From assembly GCA_910577465.1 (NCBI GenBank), contig CAJTMM010000038.1:1-19696 (forward strand): a stretch of 19,696 nucleotides of DNA, given 5' to 3'. Source of the DNA: an uncultured Muribaculaceae bacterium. GTDB lineage: Bacteria; Bacteroidota; Bacteroidia; Bacteroidales; Muribaculaceae. Each line of letters opens with the position of its first letter. Position 1 is the first letter of the stretch. Under the pieces are notes generated by a model that searched no databases, was not told the origin of the DNA, and saw only the letters and a program-made list of their open reading frames with translations. Made by a program: the position numbers and the translations under genes. Positions 1 through 7,571 of this stretch are shown here, one piece after another.

Positions 1-133
1 TGGTGCAAAGATAGGGGGTGGAGGTGGGGGTTGGTGTGCGAATTTGCACTTTTGTGTGCGAATTTTTTGTGGGGTGGGGTGGATGTGTGGGAAGGTTGTG
101 TTATATTTGTGCGGAATATGGATATTTTGAGTT
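1..133. other. G/T-rich low-complexity leader with a short direct repeat
   Basis: Non-coding stretch upstream of the first gene. It is very rich in G on the plus strand, with runs of five, five, four and four G between positions 14 and 80. It carries a 12-bp direct repeat, GTGTGCGAATTT, at 34-45 and 54-65, 20 bp apart. I see no ORF of substance. The -7-like promoter element at 102-109 lies at its downstream end. The window starts here, so the upstream gene is unknown. Confidence 0.5.
102..109 (+). promoter_or_regulatory. Putative promoter -7 element of the PH-like membrane protein gene
   Basis: TATATTTG matches the Bacteroidota -7 consensus TAnnTTTG and lies 24 bp before the start codon at 134. 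No TTTG -33 box is seen at the usual 19-21 bp spacing, because that region is G-rich. The assignment therefore rests on the -7 element alone. Confidence 0.4.
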
Positions 134-595
134 ATGGATGACTGTGTATATAAGGTGCGTAGAAGCCCGTTGAGAATTGTATTGAGTGCATTGAGCGTAG
201 TAGCCGTAGCTATATGGATTTATTGTGCGGTGAGTTTGGTGCAGGGATGGTTGATGTATCTGTGTGTATTTGTAATGGTGGTGATGTTGGTGTCGTGTGT
301 ATGCGATTTTCTGTCGGCATGCCTGATGCGATATGAGATAAAGGGTGGTATTCTACAATTATATCCGTATTACGGGTTAAGCAAGGTGCATAAGGACTAT
401 GATGTGAAAGAGATGTCAAGTGTGGAATGCTGTGCTCGCTTTTCGTGGTCGTGTTTTTTGAAGCGCTATCTTGCAATCCGTTTTTCGGATGGCAGGAAGT
501 ATTCCCAGTTTTATCCTCTGACTATTGTGCCGGAGGATGAGGAGAAGTTTTTAGCGGATATCTGTAGAATCAATCCGGGAATCACGGTTAAATAG
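134..595 (+). CDS. Small membrane protein with bacterial PH-like domain
   Basis: A 153-residue protein of unknown function. Two hydrophobic helices at about residues 13-35 and 37-61 form an N-terminal hairpin in the inner membrane. They are followed by a soluble region of about 85 residues. The pattern of that region (YEIKGGILQLY, then the C-terminal PEDEEKFLADICRINPGI) resembles the bPH_4/DUF1200 type of bacterial pleckstrin-homology domain, as in SunI-like immunity proteins. The family match is by eye and the function is not inferable. Ten cysteines in 153 residues is unusually many. ATG 134 follows a -7-like element, and the gene is closed by a strong terminator, so it appears to be monocistronic. 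It has no evident link to the arginine genes downstream. Confidence 0.7.
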   Translation: MDDCVYKVRRSPLRIVLSALSVVAVAIWIYCAVSLVQGWLMYLCVFVMVVMLVSCVCDFLSACLMRYEIKGGILQLYPYYGLSKVHKDYDVKEMSSVECCARFSWSCFLKRYLAIRFSDGRKYSQFYPLTIVPEDEEKFLADICRINPGITVK

Positions 596-622
596 TTGTG
601 TTATAATATAATATATGGATGC

Positions 623-649
623 AATCCCTGCGTGAGCGGGGATTTTTTT
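623..649 (+). terminator. Rho-independent terminator after the PH-like gene
   Basis: Nine-pair stem, 623-631 with 636-644, including one T-G wobble. It is capped by a GTGA tetraloop of the stable GNRA class and followed directly by a T run to 649. It isolates the upstream gene from the arginine cluster. Confidence 0.8.
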
Positions 650-746
650 ATGCGCCTGTGGAATGGGATTGACTTGGTAAAATGAAAAAAACATGAATTT
701 TTTTACTTTTTATTTTGCGAATGAATGAATATACGAAAAAAATAAG

Positions 747-754
747 TACCTTTG
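747..754 (+). promoter_or_regulatory. Putative promoter -7 element of the arginine operon
   Basis: TACCTTTG matches TAnnTTTG and is 49 bp before the first start codon at 804. A TTTG at 714-717 is too far upstream (29 bp) for the usual -33 spacing, so the -33 box is weak or absent. This may fit a promoter under regulation. The start of transcription would fall near 760, just upstream of an AT-rich palindrome. Confidence 0.55.
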
Positions 755-768
755 CGCTGAATTAAACG

Positions 769-792
769 TGAATATTTATAAATAATAGTTCA
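769..792. promoter_or_regulatory. AT-rich palindrome in the arginine operon leader, possible ArgR-type operator
   Basis: ATTTATAAAT at 774-783 is a perfect 10-bp palindrome, bounded by TGAA at 769-772 and TTCA at 789-792. The TGAAT half site also occurs at 694, 722 and 726. Known ARG boxes are AT-rich palindromes with TGAAT/ATTCA arms, so an arginine-responsive operator is plausible. The arms are not exactly centred on the palindrome, and AT-rich DNA gives such matches by chance. Confidence 0.3.
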
Positions 793-803
793 TTTCGAGT
801 AAA

Positions 804-1424
804 ATGAATGTAGACAAGATTGTAGTGGTTTTCGCCCAAGAGGAGCATGCCGGTTATGCACGCAGGATATGCGATCTGATTTATGAGTCGGCATTGCAGC
901 GAGGAACGGGTATTGCCCGCCGGTCAGATGAGTATATCTCCGGAAAGATAACCGGCGGTAAGGCAGTAGTGGCATTGGATGGTGACAAATTGGTTGGCTT
1001 CAGCTATATCGAATGCTGGGGGCATGGCGATTTTGTGGCAACATCAGGTCTGATAGTAGATCCCGAGTATCGACATCTCGGTCTGGCTGCACGTATCAAA
1101 GAGAAAACATTTGAACTTGCGCGTATGCGTTTCCCATTTGCCAAGATATTCAGTATAACGACCTCACTGCCTGTGATGAAACTTAATTCACGGATGGGTT
1201 ACAAGCCGGTCACGTTCTCCGAGCTTACGGATGACGAGGAATTCTGGCAGGGATGCAAAGGGTGTGTGAATTATGATATATTGCAGCGAAACAACCGACG
1301 TATGTGCCTATGTACCGGAATGCTGTATGACCCATTGCTGCCGGCGAAAAACAATACAGCGGCAACCCCATATATCATGCATGTCGGCAATATATTTAAG
1401 AAACTATTCAGAATTAAAAAGTAA
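804..1424 (+). CDS. GNAT-family N-acyltransferase, predicted N-succinylglutamate synthase
   Basis: A 206-residue cytoplasmic GNAT-fold enzyme and first gene of the arginine operon. The acyl-CoA binding motif A is seen at residues 85-97 (VDPEYRHLGLAAR). It is followed by the family's NSRMGY segment and by a C-terminal part with four cysteines, C151, C154, C168 and C170. No ArgA or ArgJ is present in the cluster. A homologous GNAT sits upstream of argG in Bacteroides, where it has been proposed to acylate glutamate. The predicted reaction is succinyl-CoA plus glutamate to N-succinylglutamate, step 1 of the pathway. The succinyl preference is inferred from the SOTCase downstream. ATG 804 follows the promoter, and the gap to argG is 17 nt. 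A tail of about 30 residues, ending in a basic KKLFRIKK, follows the cysteine segment. An acetyl donor cannot be excluded. Confidence 0.8.
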   Translation: MNVDKIVVVFAQEEHAGYARRICDLIYESALQRGTGIARRSDEYISGKITGGKAVVALDGDKLVGFSYIECWGHGDFVATSGLIVDPEYRHLGLAARIKEKTFELARMRFPFAKIFSITTSLPVMKLNSRMGYKPVTFSELTDDEEFWQGCKGCVNYDILQRNNRRMCLCTGMLYDPLLPAKNNTAATPYIMHVGNIFKKLFRIKK

Positions 1425-1441
1425 CATAGTAAAATACAGAT

Positions 1442-2662
1442 ATGGATAAAAAGAAAAAAGTGGTGCTTGCGTTCAGCGGCGGATTAGATACATCGTTTTG
1501 TGCAAAATATCTTTCGGAGGACTTAGGCTATGAAGTACATACGGCTATAGCCAATACCGGAGGATTCTCATTAGCCGAACTGGAGTCGATAGAGCAACGC
1601 GCCATCAAGCTCGGAGCGGCTTCACATGCCACGCTCGACGTGACAAAAGATTATTATGAAAAGAGCATAAAATATATGATAGCCGGCAATGTACTGCGTA
1701 ACGGCACCTATCCGATAAGTGTGTCGTCGGAACGTATATTTCAGGCAATAGCCATAATAGAATATGCCAAAAGCATAGGAGCCGACGCGGTGGCACACGG
1801 TTCGACAGGCGCCGGAAACGACCAGGTTCGTTTTGACCTGACATTCCAGATACTTGCCCCCGATATAGAGATAATAACCCCCACCCGTGATATGAAGCTC
1901 ACCCGTGAATATGAGATAAATTATCTGAAGCAGCACGGTTATGAGGCGGATTTCACAAAGATGGAATATTCCATCAACAAAGGACTTTGGGGAACCAGTA
2001 TCGGCGGTAAGGAAACATTGAAGTCGGAGCAGACATTGCCCGAGCATGCCTATCCAAGCCAGGTTACGGCAACGGAACCGGAGACGCTGAAGATAACGTT
2101 TGACAAAGGTGAAGTGGTAGCCGTGAACGGTAATGAAGTCCCCGACCGCATAGAAGCTATACGACAGATAGAAGCCGCCGGTGCAAAATTCGGTATAGGC
2201 CGCGACATGCATATCGGTGATACGATAATAGGCATAAAGGGTCGTGTGGGCTTTGAAGCGGCAGGACCGATATTGATCATCGCCGCCCATAAGATGCTCG
2301 AAAAGCATACCCTTGTCAAATGGCAGCAGTATTGGAAAGACCAGATAGGCACCTGGTACGGAATGTTCCTGCATGAAGCCCAGTACCTCGACCCGGTAAT
2401 GCGTGATATGGAAGCCTTCCTCGAAAGCACGCAGAAACATGTGTGCGGTACGGTAGAGGTGATATTACGTCCGTACAGCTATACATTGGTGGGAGTGGAC
2501 TCGCCTTACGACCTTATGAAAACTGATTTCGGAGAGTATGGAGAGATAAACAACGCCTGGGATGCCGATGACGTGAAAGGATTCACCACGATAATGGGTA
2601 ATCCGATGAAAGTGTACTATAACGTGTTGAACCGTGCAGAAGGTAACAAAGCCAATGATTAA
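1442..2662 (+). CDS. argG: Argininosuccinate synthase
   Basis: A 406-residue cytoplasmic enzyme. It joins citrulline and aspartate to argininosuccinate using ATP, and releases AMP and pyrophosphate. The N-terminal PP-loop AFSGGLDTS is at residues 10-18, and the conserved HGSTGAGNDQVRF substrate/ATP segment is at 119-131. Length is typical of the family. It is the penultimate pathway step although it is second in the operon. Its last 8 bases overlap the argC start at 2655. Isoleucine is encoded almost wholly by ATA: all 12 Ile codons between 1622 and 1881 are ATA. The pyrophosphate released here is a substrate for the HppA pump encoded at the end of the cluster. Confidence 0.97.
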   Translation: MDKKKKVVLAFSGGLDTSFCAKYLSEDLGYEVHTAIANTGGFSLAELESIEQRAIKLGAASHATLDVTKDYYEKSIKYMIAGNVLRNGTYPISVSSERIFQAIAIIEYAKSIGADAVAHGSTGAGNDQVRFDLTFQILAPDIEIITPTRDMKLTREYEINYLKQHGYEADFTKMEYSINKGLWGTSIGGKETLKSEQTLPEHAYPSQVTATEPETLKITFDKGEVVAVNGNEVPDRIEAIRQIEAAGAKFGIGRDMHIGDTIIGIKGRVGFEAAGPILIIAAHKMLEKHTLVKWQQYWKDQIGTWYGMFLHEAQYLDPVMRDMEAFLESTQKHVCGTVEVILRPYSYTLVGVDSPYDLMKTDFGEYGEINNAWDADDVKGFTTIMGNPMKVYYNVLNRAEGNKAND

Positions 2663-3617
2663 TGCCGGAATAATAGGAGGCGCCGGATATACAGCCGGTG
2701 AGCTGATACGCCTGCTCATAAACCATCCGCAGGTGCAGCTGCAATTCGTGCATTCCACAAGCAATGCCGGAAACCGGGTGGCTGATGTCCATGCCGGTAT
2801 GGAAGGGGAGTGCGACCTCAGGTTTGTGCCGGAATATGATCTGGATGCCGTGGATGTGCTGTTTTTATGCTCGGGACACGGGCACAGCACCGAGTTCTGG
2901 CAAGAAAACGGCTACCGGGATAATCTTAAAGTAATAGATCTGGCACAGGACTTCCGGGATGAATCGTGCGGGTATGTATATGGATTGCCCGAAGTCAATG
3001 CAGAGCGTATAAGCAACGCAGACAGAGTAGCCAATCCCGGGTGCTTCGCCACCGCCATACAACTTGCGCTGCTTCCCCTTGCATCGACAGGCAGATTGCG
3101 TTCCGATGTGCATGTGACGGCAGTGACCGGCTCGACCGGCGCAGGCGTGAAGCCCGGAGCAACCACACATTTCAGCTGGCGCAATGACAACCTGTCGGTG
3201 TACAAGGCATTCACCCATCAACACCTTGCAGAGATACGGCGGACACTCGTTGCCTTGCAGCCGGATTTCACAGCCGATATAAATTTCATACCGGTACGCG
3301 GTGATTTCGCACGTGGAATTTTTGCAATGGTATATACCGATAGTGACCTTACAGAAGATGAGGCGCGGAAACTATATGCCGACTATTATGCCGATGCCAC
3401 GTTTACCCATGTGTCATCACGAAACATAGACATGAAGCAGGTGGTCAATACGAACAAAGCACTTGTGTGGGTAGAGAAGCATGGTACGAAGCTGCTTGTG
3501 ATATCGGCTATAGACAATCTGCTGAAAGGAGCTTCGGGTCATGCCGTGCATAATATGAACCTGATGTTCGGACTGGCACCGGATACTGGGCTGCGCCTAA
3601 AACCGTCGGCATTTTAA
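2655..3617 (+). CDS. argC: N-acyl-gamma-glutamyl-phosphate reductase
   Basis: A 320-residue NADPH-dependent reductase. It converts the N-acyl (predicted N-succinyl) glutamyl phosphate made by ArgB to the semialdehyde. The N-terminal Rossmann loop is GGAGYTAGE at residues 8-16. The catalytic cysteine is C130 in NPGCFAT. I chose ATG 2655, which overlaps the end of argG by 8 nt and puts the Rossmann strand directly at the N terminus. GTG 2634 would add seven residues and is less likely. Length is close to that of short bacterial ArgC proteins. The argC-argD gap is 15 nt. Confidence 0.95.
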   Translation: MINAGIIGGAGYTAGELIRLLINHPQVQLQFVHSTSNAGNRVADVHAGMEGECDLRFVPEYDLDAVDVLFLCSGHGHSTEFWQENGYRDNLKVIDLAQDFRDESCGYVYGLPEVNAERISNADRVANPGCFATAIQLALLPLASTGRLRSDVHVTAVTGSTGAGVKPGATTHFSWRNDNLSVYKAFTHQHLAEIRRTLVALQPDFTADINFIPVRGDFARGIFAMVYTDSDLTEDEARKLYADYYADATFTHVSSRNIDMKQVVNTNKALVWVEKHGTKLLVISAIDNLLKGASGHAVHNMNLMFGLAPDTGLRLKPSAF

Positions 3618-3632
3618 TGACAATGATTGATT

Positions 3633-4754
3633 ATGGATTTATTTGATGTATATTCACTTTATGATATAGAGCCCGTGTCGGGCAAGGGACCGTATGTATA
3701 TACGGCAGACGGTACGGAGTATCTTGACTTTTATGGCGGACACGCCGTAATATCGGTGGGACATGCCCATCCACGCTATGTGAAAGCGATAACGGAGCAG
3801 GTATCGAAACTCGGTTTCTACTCCAACTCGGTAAAAAACTCGCTCCAATCCACGCTTGCCGAGAAATTAGGCAAAGCCAGCGGTTATGATGAATACTCCC
3901 TGTTTCTGTGCAACAGCGGAGCCGAAGCTAATGAAAATGCAATAAAACTCGCTTCGTTCCATACCGGCAAATCGAAGGTGCTGGCATTTGACAAGGCATT
4001 TCACGGTCGTACATCCGGAGCCGTTGCCGCAACGGATAATCCTGCGATAGTATCGCCATTTAACCGCACTGACAATGTGGTATTCGCACCTCTTAATGAT
4101 ATAGAGGAGACGGAGCGGATGCTTTCGACCGGAGAATTCTGTGCCGTGATAGTGGAAGGAATCCAGGGAGTGGCCGGAATAAGGATGGCAGAGGATGAAT
4201 TCATGCGTGGATTGCGCGATGTGTCGCGACGCTATGGAGTGGTGATGATAGCCGACGAGATACAATCGGGCTATGGCAGGAGCGGTATGTTCTTCGCCCA
4301 TCAATATGCAGGTGTACGTCCCGATATAATAACTGTTGCCAAGGGCATAGCAAACGGATTTCCGATGGGTGCAGTGCTTATAGCCCCCCATATAGCCCCC
4401 AAGAAGGGTATGCTCGGCACTACATTCGGCGGCAATCATCTGGCGTGTGCCGCCGCTATCGCAGTGCTGGATATAATCAAGGATGAGAATCTTGTGGAGA
4501 ATGCGAAAACAACAGGTGATTATATAATGGAGCGGTTGTGCCAGATACCTCAACTAAAGGATGTGCGCGGCCGCGGCCTTATGATAGGTATGGAGATTGA
4601 TGGCCCGGCGGCGGAATTGCGCAAGCGGTTGCTTTTCGAAAAGCGCATATTCACGGGCGGTGCAGGAGTGTCGACCGTGCGTCTGCTTCCCGCACTGAGC
4701 GTGACACGTGACCATGCCGATAGATTGATAGAGTCATTGATTGAATTATTGTAA
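3633..4754 (+). CDS. argD: N-acylornithine aminotransferase
   Basis: A 373-residue class III PLP-dependent aminotransferase. It moves an amino group from glutamate to the N-acylglutamate semialdehyde, giving N-acylornithine (predicted N-succinylornithine). DEIQSGYGRSG starts at D208, the residue that contacts the PLP pyridine nitrogen. The PLP Schiff-base lysine is K237 in VAKGIANGFPMGA. The start chosen is ATG 3633 (MDLFDVYSLYDIEPV). An in-frame TTG at 3627 adds only two residues. The stop is 10 nt before argF'. The enzyme could also serve lysine synthesis (DapC activity), as some ArgD proteins do. Confidence 0.95.
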   Translation: MDLFDVYSLYDIEPVSGKGPYVYTADGTEYLDFYGGHAVISVGHAHPRYVKAITEQVSKLGFYSNSVKNSLQSTLAEKLGKASGYDEYSLFLCNSGAEANENAIKLASFHTGKSKVLAFDKAFHGRTSGAVAATDNPAIVSPFNRTDNVVFAPLNDIEETERMLSTGEFCAVIVEGIQGVAGIRMAEDEFMRGLRDVSRRYGVVMIADEIQSGYGRSGMFFAHQYAGVRPDIITVAKGIANGFPMGAVLIAPHIAPKKGMLGTTFGGNHLACAAAIAVLDIIKDENLVENAKTTGDYIMERLCQIPQLKDVRGRGLMIGMEIDGPAAELRKRLLFEKRIFTGGAGVSTVRLLPALSVTRDHADRLIESLIELL

Positions 4755-4764
4755 CGAACCAGAG

Positions 4765-5718
4765 ATGAGAAGATTTACTTGCGCACAAGATATAGGTCCA
4801 TGGCGCGATGCCGTGAAAGAGGCTTTGGCTATAAAGGACAACAGATTTGCCTATGATACACTGGGCAAGAACCGCACACTATTGATGATATTTTTCAATT
4901 CCAGTCTGCGTACACGTCTCAGCACCCAGAAAGCAGCCATGAATCTGGGGATGAATGTGATGGTGCTTGATGTAAACCAAGGCGCGTGGAAGCTGGAAAC
5001 CGAGCGCGGGGTGGTGATGGATGGCGATAAAGCCGAGCATCTGCTGGAAGCCATTCCCGTGATGGGTTCGTATTGCGATATAATAGGAGTGCGTTCGTTT
5101 GCCGGGCTGAAAAACCGCGAGGAGGATTATGAGGAACGCGTAATAGAGCAGTTCATCCGCTATTCCGGGCGGCCGGTGTTCAGCATGGAAGCCGCCACGC
5201 GTCATCCGCTCCAGAGTTTCGCCGATCTGATCACGATAGAAGAGTATAAAAAGGTGGAGCGTCCGAAAGTGGTGCTGACATGGGCACCGCATCCCAAGGC
5301 ATTGCCGCAGGCTGTTGCCAATTCATTCTGTGAGTGGATGAATATGACCGATTATGATTTCGTGGTGACCCATCCCCACGGGTATGAGCTCGATGCCGCA
5401 TTTGTGGGTAATGCAAAAGTAGAATATGACCAACGCAAAGCATTTGCCGGAGCGGATTTCATATATGCGAAAAATTGGTCTGCCTACACCGGACAAAATT
5501 ACGGAAAGGTGCTGTCGACGGATAAGGATTGGACCGTGGACGCTGATAAAATGAGCCTTACCAATGACGCCATGTTTATGCACTGTCTTCCCGTAAGGCG
5601 TAATATGATAGTGACAGATGAGGTGATAGAGTCGCCCCGCAGTATAGTGATTCCTGAAGCTGCAAACCGCGAGATTTCAGCACAGACCGTCATAAAACGA
5701 ATGCTTGAAGCCTTATGA
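4765..5718 (+). CDS. argF': N-succinyl-L-ornithine carbamoyltransferase (SOTCase)
   Basis: A 317-residue transcarbamylase that converts carbamoyl phosphate and N-succinylornithine to N-succinylcitrulline. The carbamoyl-phosphate loop is SLRTR at residues 47-51, where ordinary OTCases have STRTR. The AOTC/SOTC-type segment WKLETERG starts at W75. HPLQ is at 147-150 and HCLPVRRN lies near the C terminus. The sequence is close to my recollection of the Bacteroides fragilis enzyme (318 residues). ATG 4765 gives MRRFTCAQDI, matching that protein's N terminus; the TTG at 4741 would overlap the end of argD and is rejected. Residue 90, which sets succinyl versus acetyl specificity (Pro in B. fragilis, Glu at the matching site in Xanthomonas AOTCase), is Ala here. 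The TGA overlaps the argB start as ATGA. Confidence 0.93.
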   Translation: MRRFTCAQDIGPWRDAVKEALAIKDNRFAYDTLGKNRTLLMIFFNSSLRTRLSTQKAAMNLGMNVMVLDVNQGAWKLETERGVVMDGDKAEHLLEAIPVMGSYCDIIGVRSFAGLKNREEDYEERVIEQFIRYSGRPVFSMEAATRHPLQSFADLITIEEYKKVERPKVVLTWAPHPKALPQAVANSFCEWMNMTDYDFVVTHPHGYELDAAFVGNAKVEYDQRKAFAGADFIYAKNWSAYTGQNYGKVLSTDKDWTVDADKMSLTNDAMFMHCLPVRRNMIVTDEVIESPRSIVIPEAANREISAQTVIKRMLEAL

Positions 5719-6500
5719 ACATGTGCGAACGGATAAAGGTGGTGAAAATTGGAGGCAATGTGGTGGATAATCCCGAAGCCTTGCAGGCTTTCATATTTGA
5801 TTTCAGTAAACTCGAAGGTCCGAAAATACTTGTGCACGGCGGTGGTAAAGAAGCCACACGCCTGAGCGCGGCATTGGGTATAGAAACGACTATGATAGAT
5901 GGTCGCCGAGTTACAGACCGAAATACGCTCGATGTGGTGACAATGGTGTATGCCGGATTGATAAACAAGCGCATAGTAGGAATGTTGCAAGCTACGGGAA
6001 CGGATGCGATAGGGCTGAGCGGAGCCGACGGTAATGTCATAAAAGCATCGCGCCGCAAGCCTGTGCCGGTGGATTACGGTTATGTCGGAGATATCGACCC
6101 ACTCAATGTCAACGACTTATTCATATCATCGCTGCTGCGGGATGGTTATACGCCAGTGTTCTGTGCGGTGATGCACGACGGTGACGGTACGCTGCTGAAC
6201 TGTAATGCCGATACCGTGGCATCGGCAGTGGCGGTGGCGTGTTCACGTATAGCACCCACCGATCTGATATACTGTTTTGAAAAGAAAGGTGTGCTTTACG
6301 ATGCGGATAACGACGATGCATTGATAGAACGTATAGATGAACAATCCTATAGTGCATTGCGAGCCGAGGGTGTGATAACGAAAGGTATGATACCCAAGAT
6401 AGATAATGCGATGGCTGCGATACGCAACGGTGTGGGAAATGTGCATATCAAATGTGCATCTAATTTATTGAACGGCTGCGGTACGGTGATAAGCTTATGA
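5715..6500 (+). CDS. argB: N-acylglutamate kinase
   Basis: A 261-residue amino acid kinase family enzyme. It phosphorylates the gamma carboxyl of N-acylglutamate (predicted N-succinylglutamate), step 2 of the pathway. The phosphate-binding KIGGN is at residues 11-15 and VHGGGKEA starts at V40. The substrate segment GRRVTD follows. ATG 5715 overlaps the argF' stop by 4 nt (ATGA), suggesting translational coupling; ATG 5721 is an alternative. The stop likewise overlaps argE by 4 nt. I see no N-terminal helix extension of the kind linked to hexameric, arginine-inhibited kinases, so control may lie at transcription or at another step. That last point is inference. Confidence 0.94.
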   Translation: MNMCERIKVVKIGGNVVDNPEALQAFIFDFSKLEGPKILVHGGGKEATRLSAALGIETTMIDGRRVTDRNTLDVVTMVYAGLINKRIVGMLQATGTDAIGLSGADGNVIKASRRKPVPVDYGYVGDIDPLNVNDLFISSLLRDGYTPVFCAVMHDGDGTLLNCNADTVASAVAVACSRIAPTDLIYCFEKKGVLYDADNDDALIERIDEQSYSALRAEGVITKGMIPKIDNAMAAIRNGVGNVHIKCASNLLNGCGTVISL

Positions 6501-7561
6501 ATATAGATGCCATAAAATTGCTCAAGAGTCTGGTAGCCATCCCGTCAGTGTCACGAGACGAAAACGGTACGGCGGATCTGTTGGTTGAGGTTCTGACCGA
6601 TGCCGGTATAAAATGCCGGCGTCATTATAATAATGTGTGGGCATTGCAGCCGCACTATGATGCGACTAAACCGACATTGATGCTCAATTCGCATCACGAT
6701 ACGGTGAAACCGTCGCCCGCCTATACGCGTAATCCGTACGAAGCCGCAGTAGAGGATGGAGTGCTGTACGGGCTTGGAAGCAATGATGCCGGAGCATCGG
6801 TGGTGTCGTTGGCATCGGTCTTTGCCCGACTATATGAAACGGAATTGCCATTTAATATAATTCTTGCGCTGACGGCAGAGGAGGAGGTGATGGGTGAACA
6901 TGGCATGAGGGCGATGTTGCCACACCTTGCGGAGCAAGGCATAAGCGTGGATATGGCATTAGTGGGCGAGCCTACCGGAATGCAGCCGGCAGTGGGGGAG
7001 CGCGGACTGGTGGTGCTGGACTGTACGGCGCATGGCAGGACCGGTCATGCGGCACGTAAAGAAGGAGTGAATGCGCTGTATAAGGCTATCGAAGATATTG
7101 ATAAGCTACGTCGGTTCAAATTTGAACAAAAAAGTGAACTATTAGGCGATATATCATTGCAAGTGACGCAGATAAATGCCGGGACGCAACATAATGTGGT
7201 GCCTGACAGATGCGGTTTCGTGGTGGATGTGCGCACTACCGACGCCTATACCAACGAGCAGACCGTGGAGATATTGCAGAAGGTGATAGAAGCCGATGCA
7301 GTGCCCCGGTCGACACGTGTGCGTGCATCGGCGATATCCGACAATCATCCTATGGTATGTGCGGCGGTAGCCATAGGTGGCACACCGTTTGTATCTCCGA
7401 CTACGTCGGACATGGCATTGATGCCATTTCCATCGTTGAAGATGGGTCCAGGGCAGTCGCAACGCAGCCATACGGCTGATGAGTATGTATTGCTGTCGGA
7501 AGTAGAGGAGGCGCAATCATTGTATGAAAAATTTATATTTGAACTCTCAAACATCATATAA
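6497..7561 (+). CDS. argE: M20-family N-acylcitrulline/N-acylornithine deacylase
   Basis: A 354-residue zinc-dependent M20 metallohydrolase. The first metal motif SHHDTV holds H66 and D68. The bridging D97 lies in GSNDAGAS, and the glutamate cluster E128-E130 lies in TAEEEVMG. GEPTG and a C-terminal RSHTADE complete the metal site. Because the upstream transcarbamylase makes an N-acylcitrulline, the likely substrate here is N-succinylcitrulline rather than N-acetylornithine. The family as a whole also includes DapE, so the substrate rests on context. ATG 6497 overlaps the argB stop as ATGA, and the gap to argH is 10 nt. Confidence 0.92.
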   Translation: MNIDAIKLLKSLVAIPSVSRDENGTADLLVEVLTDAGIKCRRHYNNVWALQPHYDATKPTLMLNSHHDTVKPSPAYTRNPYEAAVEDGVLYGLGSNDAGASVVSLASVFARLYETELPFNIILALTAEEEVMGEHGMRAMLPHLAEQGISVDMALVGEPTGMQPAVGERGLVVLDCTAHGRTGHAARKEGVNALYKAIEDIDKLRRFKFEQKSELLGDISLQVTQINAGTQHNVVPDRCGFVVDVRTTDAYTNEQTVEILQKVIEADAVPRSTRVRASAISDNHPMVCAAVAIGGTPFVSPTTSDMALMPFPSLKMGPGQSQRSHTADEYVLLSEVEEAQSLYEKFIFELSNII

Positions 7562-7571
7562 CTAATAAGAT

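Noticed and set aside
1622..2440. A 272-codon open frame on the minus strand
   Set aside because: It lies wholly inside argG in antisense, shows no recognisable domain and has an erratic, Cys/Tyr/His-rich composition typical of a shadow frame.
3867..4553. A 228-codon open frame on the minus strand
   Set aside because: Antisense to argD, with no start context and no domain; a shadow of the codon bias of the real gene.
4741..4764. TTG start giving argF' an 8-residue extension
   Set aside because: It overlaps the end of argD, and the protein starting at 4765 aligns with the known SOTCase N terminus.
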